Origin: Tetranychus cinnabarinus
Lineage: Eukaryota; Arthropoda; Arachnida; Trombidiformes; Tetranychidae
Direction of reading: 5' to 3'
DNA: 64,000 nucleotides
NCBI GenBank assembly: GCA_022266195.1
Contig: WHVY01000004.1
Location: 9,255,501-9,319,500 of the forward strand
Part shown: positions 12,801 through 25,231 of the stretch, in pieces
Position numbering within the stretch: position 1 is the first letter of the stretch
Layout: the number at the start of each line of letters is the position of its first letter
Program-made: the position numbers and the translations under genes
The notes under the pieces: model-generated
The model's database searches: none
Told to the model about the DNA's origin: nothing
What the model saw: only the letters and a program-made list of their open reading frames with translations

Positions 12801-15070
12801 TTACCAAGAAAAGAGCATGATAATGGTGATGATGAAATGCGCTTAAAAGCGTGATCTCTCAAGACCGTGATCCCGAAACAAGCGTAATATCTGTTAGCAT
12901 TTTCATCCTTCATCTTTCGTCTCATTTGCAACATTTTATTTCATCATTATCACCATCTCTCGTTGCTCTCTACCTGAAGCGTCTCTCTTCTCGCCTTGGG
13001 TGTAAGATCGTGTTTGCGTGTTTTCCCAATCAGATGTGCTCTTATATTCAATTTCACATTCCATGAGAAAATCACGTGACGAATTTTATTCGCCAAAAGA
13101 ATAGAGTCGCCATGTTAACAATTTGTTTATCAAAATACATGATACAAAATTGATACTGATGATGATATGACTAAGACATGAGTTGGAAAAAAAAGGATTG
13201 GCTCTGAATCTATTGATGGTCAATCAAACAGAGTTCCTGTCTTGAAACGCATTTTCCTTGCCTTTATTTAAACGCAATCAACATATAAAAACAACAATAA
13301 CAGGCGAAGAAAAAAAAGTGACCCTTACAATGTTTTCCTATTATCATCATCTTGATCATCATTAACACAAACTGAATCTTTTTGTTTTCCTTATCACTCT
13401 TATTGATCGCCTTTCACTTGCTCCTCTTTCCTTATCATCCTTTCTCTGTCTCGGTTGAGGAACCATCTAAGGAACAGCATCTTTTGTCAAAAATAATGTT
13501 TAGTCTTTTTACATGCTTAAAGGTTCTCCTAACAGATATTATTGAATATCAAGAGAACAACAGAGAAAAAAAAAGTTTTGCTTTTGTGGTGATGGTAACT
13601 GAAACTTTCTTCATCATTTTCTTCATCTTCTCTTCATCTACCATGATTGTATTTGAATGTAGATAGAGGCACAAAAAAGGATTACATGGTTGCTTCCTTA
13701 AAAGCCTTTAAATGCTGTTTTTGTCTGTTTCTGCTGTTGATGATTGGTGATGATGATAAAGCTTTGATATAAGTAAACGACTGTGAAAATAGCATCAACA
13801 GTAACAAAGCATCTAATAACAAATCAAACACAAAAGTAAATGACAAATGCATTACTTAATCGCATTTTACCTTCACTTGCATGATAAAAGTGAAAGAAGA
13901 GAAAGATTAAACAGCAATGTCTATTAGTTATAAATTGTTGTTAACATGATCATTATTTGCATTGTGTCCACAGATATTATCATTAGTTTATTGTCAACTG
14001 TTCACAACAATTAAGCCTCAATTTTTTGGCTCTTTTCTCGTTTTTTTCATTTTATCAAAACTCTATTTAAATGTTTGAACGAGTTTTGCAAAAAAGACTG
14101 AAAATTGTAGACGAAATGGAAATTCCGATGAAATGTTTTCTTTTTCCTACATTTCAATTATTGCTGTCAAAATTTTTGTCATTTGATTGTTGATTTGTAC
14201 CATTTCAAGTGTGCTTAAAGCGTAACTGAACAGTTTAAGTTGCAATTTGAAATGCGTGTTAATCTGTTAACAAAAATCAGAATCCATGTAAACATGGAAA
14301 GATGTGAGAATGGAAAATGAAGAGTAAAGACAAAAACTGAAAGGTTTTTCACCCTTTCACTTTACTGACAATCACAAGCATGAAATATCGTCATCAACAC
14401 TTTACAATAGTTTACTGTATTCTTGTATCGTACAACCTTTACAATTGAAGTTTCACTCAAATTGACTTTCATCTGTGCATTCAATGCACAATATCTAATA
14501 CACTGGTTCAGTATTCATTGTGCTATTCAATGAAATTGAAACACTTGTAAAGAAGAGGAAGAAGGCAAGAAAAGGATCAAGATTTAGAGATTCATGGAAG
14601 AGTAAAAGAAGAAGAAGAAGAAAAGTACAAAAAGTGATATTTTTACATGGATCAATGAAGTTAATACCGTTAACATCAGGAAGAGTTGTAAACATTGCGT
14701 AGGAATAAAAAGTGATTAAAGAAATGAAATGAAACAAAATTAGATGTTGAACAATTTGAACAAGTTGACAAGATGATGGTGATAATGGTAAGTGATCCAT
14801 TAGGATAATGTGAAATAATAAAATGCTATTCCTTATGATGAATTTTATCCCCATTCCTTATCCTTATTTTCATGTGGTTTCACCATTTTCTCAAATCGAC
14901 TGTAATAGGAAAAGATAAAACTAATAATAATAAAATATCCAACATTGCATTTCTGTCTAAAAGCCATTATCTGATTGATTAAGTTTTGTCACCTTTAACT
15001 CCCATCTTCAAGTGAAAAAGTTGAAATTTGAAATCAAGATTAACTCATAATTTTTCATGTTCCCTTTCAG
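6850..15070. other. long stretch upstream of the ephrin exon, no confirmed exon
   Basis: I looked here for the missing first half of the ephrin receptor-binding domain (the W-N-x-x-N, I-I-C-P and Y-x-x-G-T type motifs) ending in a phase-0 donor, and did not find it. Simple repeats occur: a GATAAT-rich stretch at about 8345-8370, CA repeats near 12050 and GAT repeats at about 12780-12800. The segment from about 12840 to 13100 is richer in CpG than its surroundings and contains a palindromic E-box (tcacgtga, 13072-13079). It could be a regulatory element, but nothing proves it. Confidence 0.45.
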
Positions 15071-17686
15071 GTTTCAAAGGAAGAGTACGATTCTTGCCGC
15101 ATAACCAACAGCAATCCTCGAATTATTGCTATCTGTGATAAGCCTCATCAATTAAAATATTTTACAATCACCTTTAGATCCTTTACACCTCAACCCGGAG
15201 GCCTTGAATTTAAACCTGGCCAAGATTATTATTTCATTTCAACGTCAACCGGTAAACGGGAAGGCCTTGATCGTCGTTTAGGTGGACGATGTTCAACCCA
15301 CCACATGAAAGTCATTTTTAAAGTTTGCTGTTCAACCAATGATAACAACGTCTTGAACGACAAAAGTGATGCCAATAACATTAAAAATAATAGCAACATA
15401 AATAGCACCATAAATAACAACCAATGTAAGTATCAAGAATCATTTTTTATCAGAACAAAAAGTTACATTAAAAAATTGAAAGTAAAATTGATGCTAATTT
15501 ATTGCAATATTAATATCAAAAGAAAATATCTTTTCTCTCTTCATCAATTGTTATCTAATTTAGCTTATTTCATCTTTCATTTTCTTCTTCTTTGATTTAT
15601 TCAACATTATCATTGATTAAGTTTCAGGAATTGAAGAAGCACAAAAAAGAGGCCAAAGAATAGGTCTAATATTAACAATAACAGTTAACAATAGAGTCTT
15701 AATAATGATAATTTATCAAATTTTATTTATTTTGTCTGTTGGCATTAATATTGTTTTGTCTGATAAAATGTATTCATATTTAAACGATAAATTGTTCAAC
15801 ATCTTAATTGACTGTTTATTAAGGGAAACAATTAGCTCAATATGATTCCATTTACTGTGTGTGTTTGCCATTCACCAAAAGATAGTTGACTTGTTTCCAG
15901 CAGATCGTTAGGTTTTTGCTCATCATTTTCATGTTCAGAGGTTCACCAAATTTATCTTTTTTTATGCTTCCATCCTCATCCTTCATTTAGTCACAAAGGA
16001 TGTCTTAAATGATGTTACTAACCATTCTCAATGGATATATAATGTTACTTATTCCGTTATTTTGTGTTGTCTAATTTTGCCTCTTTTGTTGTCTTCAACA
16101 CAACTCATTTAACCGTTTTGTTGCCTTCATTTGCTTTTTATCTTTTCCTTTCTTCTTCCTATCTTCATCATCTTCATTGATTTCTGTCTGCAAAGATGAG
16201 AAAGAAGAAGAAGAAGAAGAGGAAAAAAATTACACTCGAGTTTGAGGATGAGCAAATAATGGAATAAATCTGATGATCCATTTTGCCCCTTTTCACTTTT
16301 CTTTCTCATTTTATCTTCTCTGTCTCTCTGACTCACATGAAGATACTCAGCATCTCGTCACTAAGGTTACCATCTTTTTTAGCTTTAACCAATTTATTAT
16401 TCTTTTCAATGACAATGGAATGATTGGAAGAGGAAAAACTAGGGATGACAAATTCACAGGAAAAGAAAAGAGAGAAGCTAAAAGAATGAAGATTAGGATA
16501 ATTGAGATGAAATGGAATGACAAAAGGATGAGGAAACAAAATCACGTAAGAGGGCGTAATAATGATGTCAATGAATAGGAAGATGGAAATGAATGGAAAC
16601 CCTTTCAAAGCTAAGCTCATAAGCAATCTGTACTTTTCACTCTCTTTTTAGGTCATCTCATTTTTCATCCCTTTCACCATCACCATTATCATCATCATAT
16701 TCACCATCTTCATCCACTTTCATTAAACCATTTTTATCTTCTCTCTCTCTCTCTGAGCTTTAAATTGCATTGATTCAACAATTTAATTTGAAAAGTTTAT
16801 CACAAGTAAACATAATTGTCTTCAATTGACAATTTGCTTCTTTTCAAAGTGACCCTTGAGATGGACCAAATTGAATTAGTTTGTTAGGTTCACTGATTTT
16901 CATATTAATGTTATTTATGGTAATAATATTGTGCTTTTCATTAAACATCAATTTTGCTTATTAACTTTGTTTCATAATTTAAATCAATTGTTTTTTTCGT
17001 TCATTCAATTAATCTTTTCTCTCTCTTCTCTTGCAGCTTTCTCATCAACAACTGTCGATTCATCGTCTTTATCATCATCAGAATTGTCTATAGAATCGTC
17101 CTCATCATCTTCCATTGCATCTTCATCCCTTTCATCTGCGTCCTCTTCACCTTCATCTTTGGTCACTTCATCAAACCTCATTTTTACATTAACATCATCA
17201 CCTTCACCCTCCATACAAAGTAATAAAGATTTTATTAATTCTAATAGAGACTTGCACAGTGATGACCGATCCAATGCCAATGGACTCTATCTTAATGCCA
17301 ACGTTAATAACATAAATTCATTGGTCTCAACCTCATCACCACCTTCAACATCAACAACCTTAGGTTCACTAGTGACTTCAACATTTCCCGCTTCACCGGA
17401 ACACTGGTGGAGACCGCATTTCACTCGAATCCAAGATCTTAAATGGAGATCAAAAGGACCCGGGAATGTGGTTAAAGAGACAAATCATCACCACTTGACC
17501 GTTGGACACGATTCCAATTCCTTTACAAATCCCAATGCTAACAATTCGCAAAACAATAGTTCAAATGATACCTTGCGACCCATTGCTTGGACCATTTTTG
17601 CTATCGCCTGTTTCATTTTCATCATCTTTTGGGCGCTTTGGTGTAAAGTTCGTCGGAACAATGTGATGTTACCAATGTCCAAATAG
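15071..17686 (+). CDS. ephrin, 3' part (two exons; 5' exons not seen)
   Basis: Ephrins are cell-surface ligands of Eph receptor tyrosine kinases that act in cell-contact guidance. Exon 1 seen is 15071-15425 (acceptor ccctttcag, donor gtaagt, ends phase 1). Exon 2 is 17037-17686 (acceptor ctcttgcag, stop tag). The first exon opens in phase 0 inside the receptor-binding domain. It carries its second half: YDSC, IAICDKP, the core strand with the G-H receptor-binding loop FTPQPGGLEF, DYYFIST, GGRCST and FKVCC. Domain cysteines lie at residues 9, 22, 74 and 86 of the fragment. About 334 residues are visible. After the domain comes a Ser/Thr/Asn-rich stalk of about 200 residues, with a tryptophan-rich patch (EHWWRPHF...DLKW) in its second half. 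A single membrane segment follows (IAWTIFAIACFIFIIFWALW), then a tail of only about a dozen residues ending MSK. The tail lacks the tyrosines and PDZ ligand of vertebrate B-type ephrins. The signal peptide and first half of the domain must lie upstream. Confidence 0.95.
15426..17036 (+). other. ephrin intron, 1.6 kb
   Basis: The phase-1 intron between the two ephrin exons. It holds GAAGAA-type purine tracts and a CT repeat near 16740-16754. Short open frames inside it overlap these simple repeats and are not called. An acceptor-like tttcag at about 15627 is followed within about ten codons by a stop, so no extra exon is supported. Confidence 0.8.
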
Positions 17687-18020
17687 CGAAATATCGTCAA
17701 GTTTTTTCTTTCTAACCTGTAAAAAAATGCTGATCTTTATATATGTATACATAGATGAAAAATTATGTATTGTATGAAAAAACAAAAACAGAAAACTCGA
17801 AAAATTCAGACTCTTTTTGTATTAATAACATGTTTAGAGATGAAAGTTTGAGAAAAAAAATCTTCACTTGAAATTCGTAACATTTTTGTCTTGAATATTG
17901 TCATTGAGTAAAAAATGAAACTGAAAAAATTCCTTTATTAACAATTGTAATTTATGTAAATATTGCTATTATAATATTTATCATGACAAATAAAAATGAA
18001 AAAAAAGTAAATAAGAAAAG
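17687..18020 (+). other. ephrin 3' UTR with polyadenylation signal
   Basis: AT-rich sequence after the ephrin stop codon. An AATAAA hexamer lies at 17989-17994, about 300 nt beyond the stop, and is the likely polyadenylation signal. No coding potential is seen. Confidence 0.6.
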
Positions 18021-21000
18021 AGTTTAAAAGTAAATTATTTCAATGGACATTTGATTAAAAATTGATCAACAATTGCAAGTTGATGCAAGAATGGGAATGA
18101 ATCTTTTTTATGGTAATCTATTAATTCTGGTGATGATTTGCTTTCACCTCAACATTTCATGGCAAATGCTGGTAATCAATCTGTTTCTATTTATCTTTCT
18201 TCTATTGATTCTGAAATCAGCTCACGCAATCACATGAAAAGCAACATCTTTTTGGCCATCATTTCTCTTCCTTCTTTCCAGCAGTTGAAACAACTCGATG
18301 AGATTATTTTGGTAAACATTGAAGTTAACCATCACTTGAAATGAGGATGACAATGATGATCAAGATTTACCTTAAATGAGATTCAGTATAATATAAAATT
18401 GTTGGTAATGATGAAGCACTTTGATTCCCTTAGGCAAGTTACTACAGCTCAATCACTTAAGTGTTATCCGCTTCAGGCTTTTCACATTATCAATGTTGAC
18501 GCCAAAATGTAATCAAGTAAAAAGGTGAACCTGAAAAGCGAGTTGACAATGAATGACAATGAGAAACCAACAATTAATTATTAACTTTTTTCTTCATCAA
18601 ATTTTCTCTCTTTCAATTCATCATTAGTTTAGAAACCATAATTGCAAGTTTTACCCAAATTTCATCTCAACAGTCTTTTGAAAAAGATTCTGGAAAATGA
18701 CATTTCTTGCTATTGACACAAAAACCCAAGAATAACTTCTTTGTTTTCAACCTCAATTCAATAACCTAAATCAATTCAATCGATTGAAATACGTTTATCA
18801 TCGAATCACAATAATCTTGAAATTACCAATCATTTAATTCACTCAATATCAGTTGAACCAATCGATTGGAAAAATATGTTTAAAAATTGACCTGATGTTG
18901 ATTTACTTTCAGTGTTTTCCCATTTTTTCCCTCAACTTTTCTCTCAACAATTGAAATGAAAAGTTGTTCAGAACTTTTAAGCTGATGGAAGAAGAAAAAA
19001 TTGAAATTGAAACTGAATTGGAAAGATTTTAAATGTAAAGAATGAACGGAAATTTCAAGTTGTTTGTCGAGATTTGTTTAACATTGAGTTTAGTTCGATG
19101 AATGATTTAAGTTGAACATTAATTACAAATGTCAATCGCCGGTGGTCTTTACCAGCATTTCGAGTCTATGCAGTAAACTGTAAAAAATGGAGTTGCACTT
19201 GAAATGACAATTTAAACCAAATACAGTAAAAAGGAACACAAAAAAGTTTAAATTTATCATTTCAGTCAATAGTCGAGTCTCTTTAGTCAAACAAAAAGCT
19301 ATCAAATAAAAACCTTTGAATGACCATTCCTTGTCCTTATCCTCATCATCTTCATCTTTTATCATTTCTCCGGCTTTTACTGTTGTTTACATCTTAACCG
19401 ACAATGTTGCCTCAATGTTCATGAGCGGAAAAGAGCCAAGTTTCATTTTACAGCAAACACTTTGAAATGAAGCATATAAGTGAAACTAATCATTGTACTG
19501 ACCGTGACCGACCTTATCGGAAACAGAAGGCCACTTGAAAAGGGAACAGTGATGAGCCCAACTGTAAGTGAAAGGATGAGAAGTGAACACAAAAGCGTCA
19601 ACATTGATCATCTTCATTACTCGAAATCATCTTTCATCTTCTCCCAACTTTAAATGTAATTTGAATCTTTAACTTTTCAAAATTACCTTTTACAGCAATC
19701 ATTATTACAACCTTTTACATAGAGCAATGAATCAACAGATCTTTTCATCTTCAATTTACTCATCTTGCTCATCTTTTCCCCAACCTTTCATGTGATTCAT
19801 CTTTTGTTATCTTTTACCATTAGCTAAACAACCAGAAAACTGAGACGCAAAACCTTTTCCTTCTCAACCTTTCGTCTTTTCAATTGATTAATGTTGATCA
19901 ATTCATAATGATCATGACCTAAAAGTAAAGTGGTCAAAGAATCTCGATTTAAATTGAATTTTGAAACAATCACGAGCTATTAATATACAATAGATCATCA
20001 TTATTCCATTGAAATTGATTTACCTTTACGATTAGCCGATCAATTTAGACTTTACTTTTTCACTTCTCATTAACCTTTGTTTTTCAAGGTTCGCACATTT
20101 ACAATGTTCACTTAGAGCGTAAATTGCCTTCGGTTAATCACGATTGTTGGCTAAAATTAATAAATGAATGAAAAGGCGCAAAAACGTTGATTCATATTCA
20201 TTAGGAAATAATTTTACTTGAAAACCATGTTTTTCACTCTCAGCTTCTCACAGTTTTAAACATTAATCATTTTATTGATTTAATCATTAGCCATTATTGT
20301 AAAACTGTTAAAGTGCTTCAAAACATTGTTCAACATTTGTCCAATTTTAATGGTCATTTGCCAAAAAGATTTCCTAAAATCTCTTTTTTCCATTATCTTG
20401 TCTCGGTCATCTTCAGCCATTTATTTCAATAAACCAGAAATCCAATGATACTTTTGTTTAAACTCAAACCAATTATCAGTACATCAACCTAATGAAGTGA
20501 ACATTTGTCGGACAAGTCAAGATTAAAATGATTCAATCGATTTCCTGGTTTTGGGTAAACTAATTAAAAGGTTAACCCAGTCGACTTGTGGTGTTGATTA
20601 AAAGGTTAATGATTTCGAATGTTTAAGTGTACTCATTGCTGATGGAGAAACATGCAAATGCTGTTCAATGGTCATCCTCTTGTTCCCTCATCTGTCCAGG
20701 TTGCAGAAGGTTGGTTCAATTGTCAATCCACTTATCAATGGTCAGGTAAACATTGCATAAAAAGCAAGTACTCTTGACTGTCCATTGTTAACCATTGTGA
20801 AAGGCCAAGGTAAAGGTGAATGGAAATCAACTTTTTTTTACCATTTCTTTTCCTTTTCAATTATTCAACATGTTCCTAGGTGGTGATGCTCATTATAACC
20901 ATTATCATCTTATGGTTTGATGAACAAAAGAAGGTAAAGGAAAAGGATTTAGATTAACATTGTAATCTGAGTTTAATTTTTGGGTTGAAATATTTTAAGC

Positions 21001-23918
21001 TTGAATATGGTTAATGCGATTGAGAAGAAACAATAATGTTTAAAGTTGGACCAACACAAGAATGCAATAAAAATGAGATTAACTGATTATTGCATTCAAA
21101 TCGAGATTTATCTTTCATTATACTCTTTCCTTATTGACCAATTGTCATCATTATGCTAAGGTGTTCACCTTATGCTTACCCTCCGCTTTTCGGGATTTAC
21201 CTGTTTTCCTTCTTGTATTATTACTTTTGTACTTTACGAGTTTATTGTTGCTCATGTTTTGGATTATTGTTGTTGAATTGCTAATTTTTGTTCATTTGTA
21301 CACTTTTTAATAGTGGTTTCATTTATGGCTTACAAATGTTTATTCACTGTTTTTACATAATCGCAAGTTAAATCATGTTGAGACTGATTAACATTAAAAT
21401 TTGGATTTAACTTTGATTGTTTTCCAATTTTGTAAGAAACTGACAAAAGGCTATAAATGTTTGCATGGCAGAAACAATTGCTAAATGCAAATAAGTGTTT
21501 ATAAAAAAAATAATGTTTTCGCATTCATTTGAAATGAATTTCATGTGCAAAATGGGAAAAATTCTGGTTTAGTTAACAGGAAAATGAAGAAAAAAGAAGC
21601 TGAATAAACGAAATTTTACTTCTTTACTCGATAACAAGCAGTGCCTTTGTTTTTTGTCTATCATCTTATGGATATGATGAAAAGTCATGATGATGATGCT
21701 AATCCAAGAGTGGGTCAAACCGAGTAACAAAATGACGAAGTTGACACTCGCAGGAAAGGCAAAGATGAACAGAGATTAGGCTCTTCATGTCTTGTAGCAT
21801 GAAAGTCATCTTTATGGTTCATGTCAACAGACCTTTTTTGCCATAATTATCATCAAACCGTTTGACAAATTTGCTCCTTTCATCTTTATCTTCATCTTTT
21901 CTCTTCTTTTTCCTCACAAAAATTGCGTTAAATTGTCTTTTGAGTTTCGGCCAAAATAGTTGATAGACATTTCGCTTGAAACAAAGAGAGTCCATTTTGT
22001 TGAGCTTTAATTTCGGCTTTCAACTTTTTTTTCTCCATTTCATGGTGAATTGGAAGCTCGAGTAAAAAGAAAGCAAAAAAAATGAGTTTAATGCAAGTTG
22101 TTCTTACTTGGCTTCATTCAGAATAAATAACAAGTGAAAATATGAAAGAAAATGGAAAATAAAGAATTTTTTCATGGCACAAAGAAGTTCAACAATTGCA
22201 TGGAAATGACGAAAGCTCATGAGAGATGCAAGAATGAAATGTTTGCTCAAAAGAGGATAAATGTTATTAACTTGAGCTTCTCCAAATAGCAATCACAAGA
22301 GACGCAAAAGTGACTGAAAATGTACAGAAAATGCAAGATTGAAAGAAACTCTGGAATCACTCGGAATGCTGTTAATCACAAATAATAACAAAAGAAATTA
22401 AAGATTAATAAACAAGGTAATGTTACCTGAAAAAGGACCAAAAACGATGTCTAAAGCAATCGGATTACCCAAGTCAGGCAACATTTTAAAATATACATTT
22501 CAGTGTAAATTTAAATGCATTACATTGAATGGAACCGTCAAAGAATGTAAAACGACCACTGAGTGACTTATTATCATTATTTATCATTATTTGCCATTCA
22601 GAGGCTAAACAGCGGTCAAACAATTGACAATGTTGGATAAAAGGTTGAGATACAAAGTTGATTGGATTGGAAAGATGAACCTCTAAAGGTAAAAGCATAA
22701 AATTGAAAATATTGCATTTCCTTTGATAAATTTATATGGAAAAGTTCATAGCAAAGTTTCCCTTGAAAGGCCTTTATATCAAATTATTGCTTCGAGTTTC
22801 TTGCCTTCATATTTTGATAATAATAACAAGAGCTGTCGATCATTAGAATTGAGCATTTTTGTTCAACTTTCATTATTATGACTAACATTATTTCATCTCT
22901 TTTTACTGTAAAAAAGATGCTTTGGACTCACGATGTGAATGAAAATGGCCCAAGGCTTTGAGTGAATTTTGACAACTGGAAGAGCATCAAATCACTACTC
23001 ACCATTAGGTTAAAGGTCATTTCCATTGTGTATCCATCATTGGAAAGAGAAGGGAGAAAAGAGATGTTCAAGGCTCACTTGGTGTCCAATTATATTAATA
23101 ATAATGTTTATTATGCATCGAGTGTCCAGGTACAAGAGTATCAACTTTGATAATGATGTTCGAGTGTCTAATCAATGTTTTTCTGGTCTTTACTTCATTT
23201 GATTGTGTTTAACCAAAATTAAGGATAACAAATGATAATTATGAAAGCAACATCCAAATGATGAATAAGGCTGTTCGATGCACCCTTAGGAGCTTCAGCT
23301 CACAGTTAACCATAAACCATTATCCAATGTTTTTTTTGTTGCCTCAAAAAAACCTAATGCCATTAATGTTTCAACTTTTGGGTTGCTTTATTATTCCCAA
23401 TAATTGAGCGAACAATTTAAATTTATTATTGGAAGATCATTATTTTTCATTGAATTACAGCGTTTTTTGGGTCAAATAAATTGGTTTCAATAACCTTTGG
23501 GTTCCTTCAAATGTTTCCTGTTCCTTTCATGATCATCAAAATTAATGTTTCAATCTTTTCTTCATATCTACATAATGCAACTTGAAAATAATACAAATTA
23601 TTAAAGCTAAAAAATATTTACTCCATATTCAAGTGATTACAATTGAATGGGCAAAGAGAGGGAAACGGGTTATTATGTTGATGAACAAGATTGACATTTC
23701 ATTGACAAAACATAACATTACAAAGGAATCACAAGGATCATAAAGGATTAAGAGGTTCACTTTTTTGGGTTACTTTTTCTGGTTAACTGGATTAATGGAC
23801 AAATTTAGTGTTCGAGATAAGCCGACAAATTAAGGCTAAACCCTTATTAAGTTGGAAACCGTTGTAATAAAGTGTAATTACACTAAAAGGTGTAAACAGA
23901 AGTCTTTAGTTTTAACAA
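18021..23918. other. intergenic stretch, no gene recognised
   Basis: About 5.9 kb of AT-rich sequence. One 45-nt segment at about 20700-20744 is flanked by an acceptor-like ctgtccag and a donor-like gtaaac. It stays open in one frame, but it is too short and isolated to call an exon. Nothing else recognisable. Confidence 0.5.
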
Positions 23919-23920
23919 TA

Positions 23921-25231
23921 AAGGGTGGAACAAAAGTAGAGCCACAAAACTTTGAGGCTTAATAATTAAATAACTAACCAGAGGATTTTGATAAATTTTC
24001 GTTAAATGATGATCCTAAGGTCTAGCTACACATTGGTTATTTAATTATTGAAAAGGGTCCATCTCTCGATACTTTACGTAATTTTTTCTTTAAGCCAACC
24101 ATAAGATTTCTGCCTGAGCTTTCAGCGATTTTATTCGATATGTTCTTCCATATTTTAGTGAAATCACACATTCGTCTAGGTGTTGTTGACCTTTTCGAAT
24201 AGTCGGCTTTACATAAAGCTTAAACTTTGCCGATTGACCGAGCTTGAGGGAGGTTGGGAGGGTTTGACGCTCGGTCAACAAAATCGATTTTTTTATCTTC
24301 TAAAACTTTTTTACGATTTTGGCATAATGAGATGTAGCCAAATCAGGCCAGAATAAAACGGACTCAATATTATGATATTTTTGAATAAAAGGTAGTAGAT
24401 ATTGTTCCGATATTATTAGATAAGTGTTAGCGTTAATAGTACCAGAGGTTACATAAGGTTCTGATACATTTCCTTGACTATCGATAGCTTGTCATACTAA
24501 GAATTTTTTAACATATTTTTCTTTTTTTATTAGTCTAACATCATCAGAAACTGAATCTCTCGACTTAGCTGAGTAATATTTTTTTCCTGGTACCTGAGCT
24601 GGATCTACCGGGACGTACGTTTCGTCGTCCATTACGATAATTTTTTCATCTAAAATTTGGTTATAAATCTTTCTAGCTCCTTTCTTACACCTTTCAAATT
24701 GATTTTTCACATACACTGGAGCTTTAGTTCAAACACATGATTTATAAACTAACTTGCCTTTGCCTCTAAGAAAAGAAAGATGAGAAATTTCGAGTTTTTT
24801 ACCACCCTGACGAGCTGGAAGTTTTTTTGTGGATTTTTTTCGAGCATTTTTTCATTTTTTTTCAAATTTTTATCATTAAGAGCACTTTTTGGCCTACCTG
24901 AGCTATTGAGATAATTGTCACGTCCAGTAGCTTCGAATCGCCTAATCATACGATAAATTGTTTCTCTCGCTGAGCCGCCATTAACGAAATGATTGACAGT
25001 TAAAAGTCGATTTTTTTCACTTTTCATGTAAAATTGGCAGACTTGATTGTATAGAAACTCACTAGATTTACGTTTACTCGCCATGATTTGAACAAAAAAT
25101 GTGCAAATTTAGTATCAAATGAAAGCTAAGAATCTAAGGAGTTTAGTTTAATCTCTTTAAAAATTCAAAATGACCTCTAAACATAAAATAAACCGATCAC
25201 AAATTTGTGACCCTACTTTTGTTCCACCCTT
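23921..25231 (-). mobile_element. decayed mariner-type element, 1.3 kb
   Basis: Both ends carry terminal inverted repeats that begin aagggtggaacaaaagtag (19 identical bases) and continue with mismatches for about 10 more. Each end is flanked by a TA dinucleotide (23919-23920 and 25232-25233), the target duplication of Tc1/mariner elements. The length of 1311 bp is normal for a mariner. The interior encodes a transposase on the minus strand that is broken by frameshifts and stops, so the copy is non-autonomous. Confidence 0.88.
24090..25084 (-). pseudogene. broken mariner transposase
   Basis: Reads on the minus strand from an ATG at 25084. An N-terminal piece (to about 24749) has helix-turn-helix character: TVNHFVNGGSARETIYRMIR, then a GRPKS linker. 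A middle piece (24716-24492) holds the DDETYV motif around the first catalytic aspartate. It is followed, after a stop near 24492, by sequence reading VLFWPDLATSHYA with the second aspartate. The segment that should hold the third acidic residue (NPPNLPQAR...) is frameshifted and lacks the expected acidic residue after it. The last readable piece is 24281-24090. At least two frameshifts and one in-frame stop make it inactive. Confidence 0.85.

Noticed and set aside
14495..14854. 119-residue minus-strand frame just upstream of the ephrin exon
   Set aside because: Its Leu/Phe-rich content mirrors GAAGAA-type purine tracts on the + strand; it has no motif and no context.
20700..20744. 45-nt microexon-like segment between ctgtccag and gtaaac
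   Set aside because: Isolated, with no neighbouring exons; such splice-like flanks are expected by chance in a 64-kb AT-rich window.
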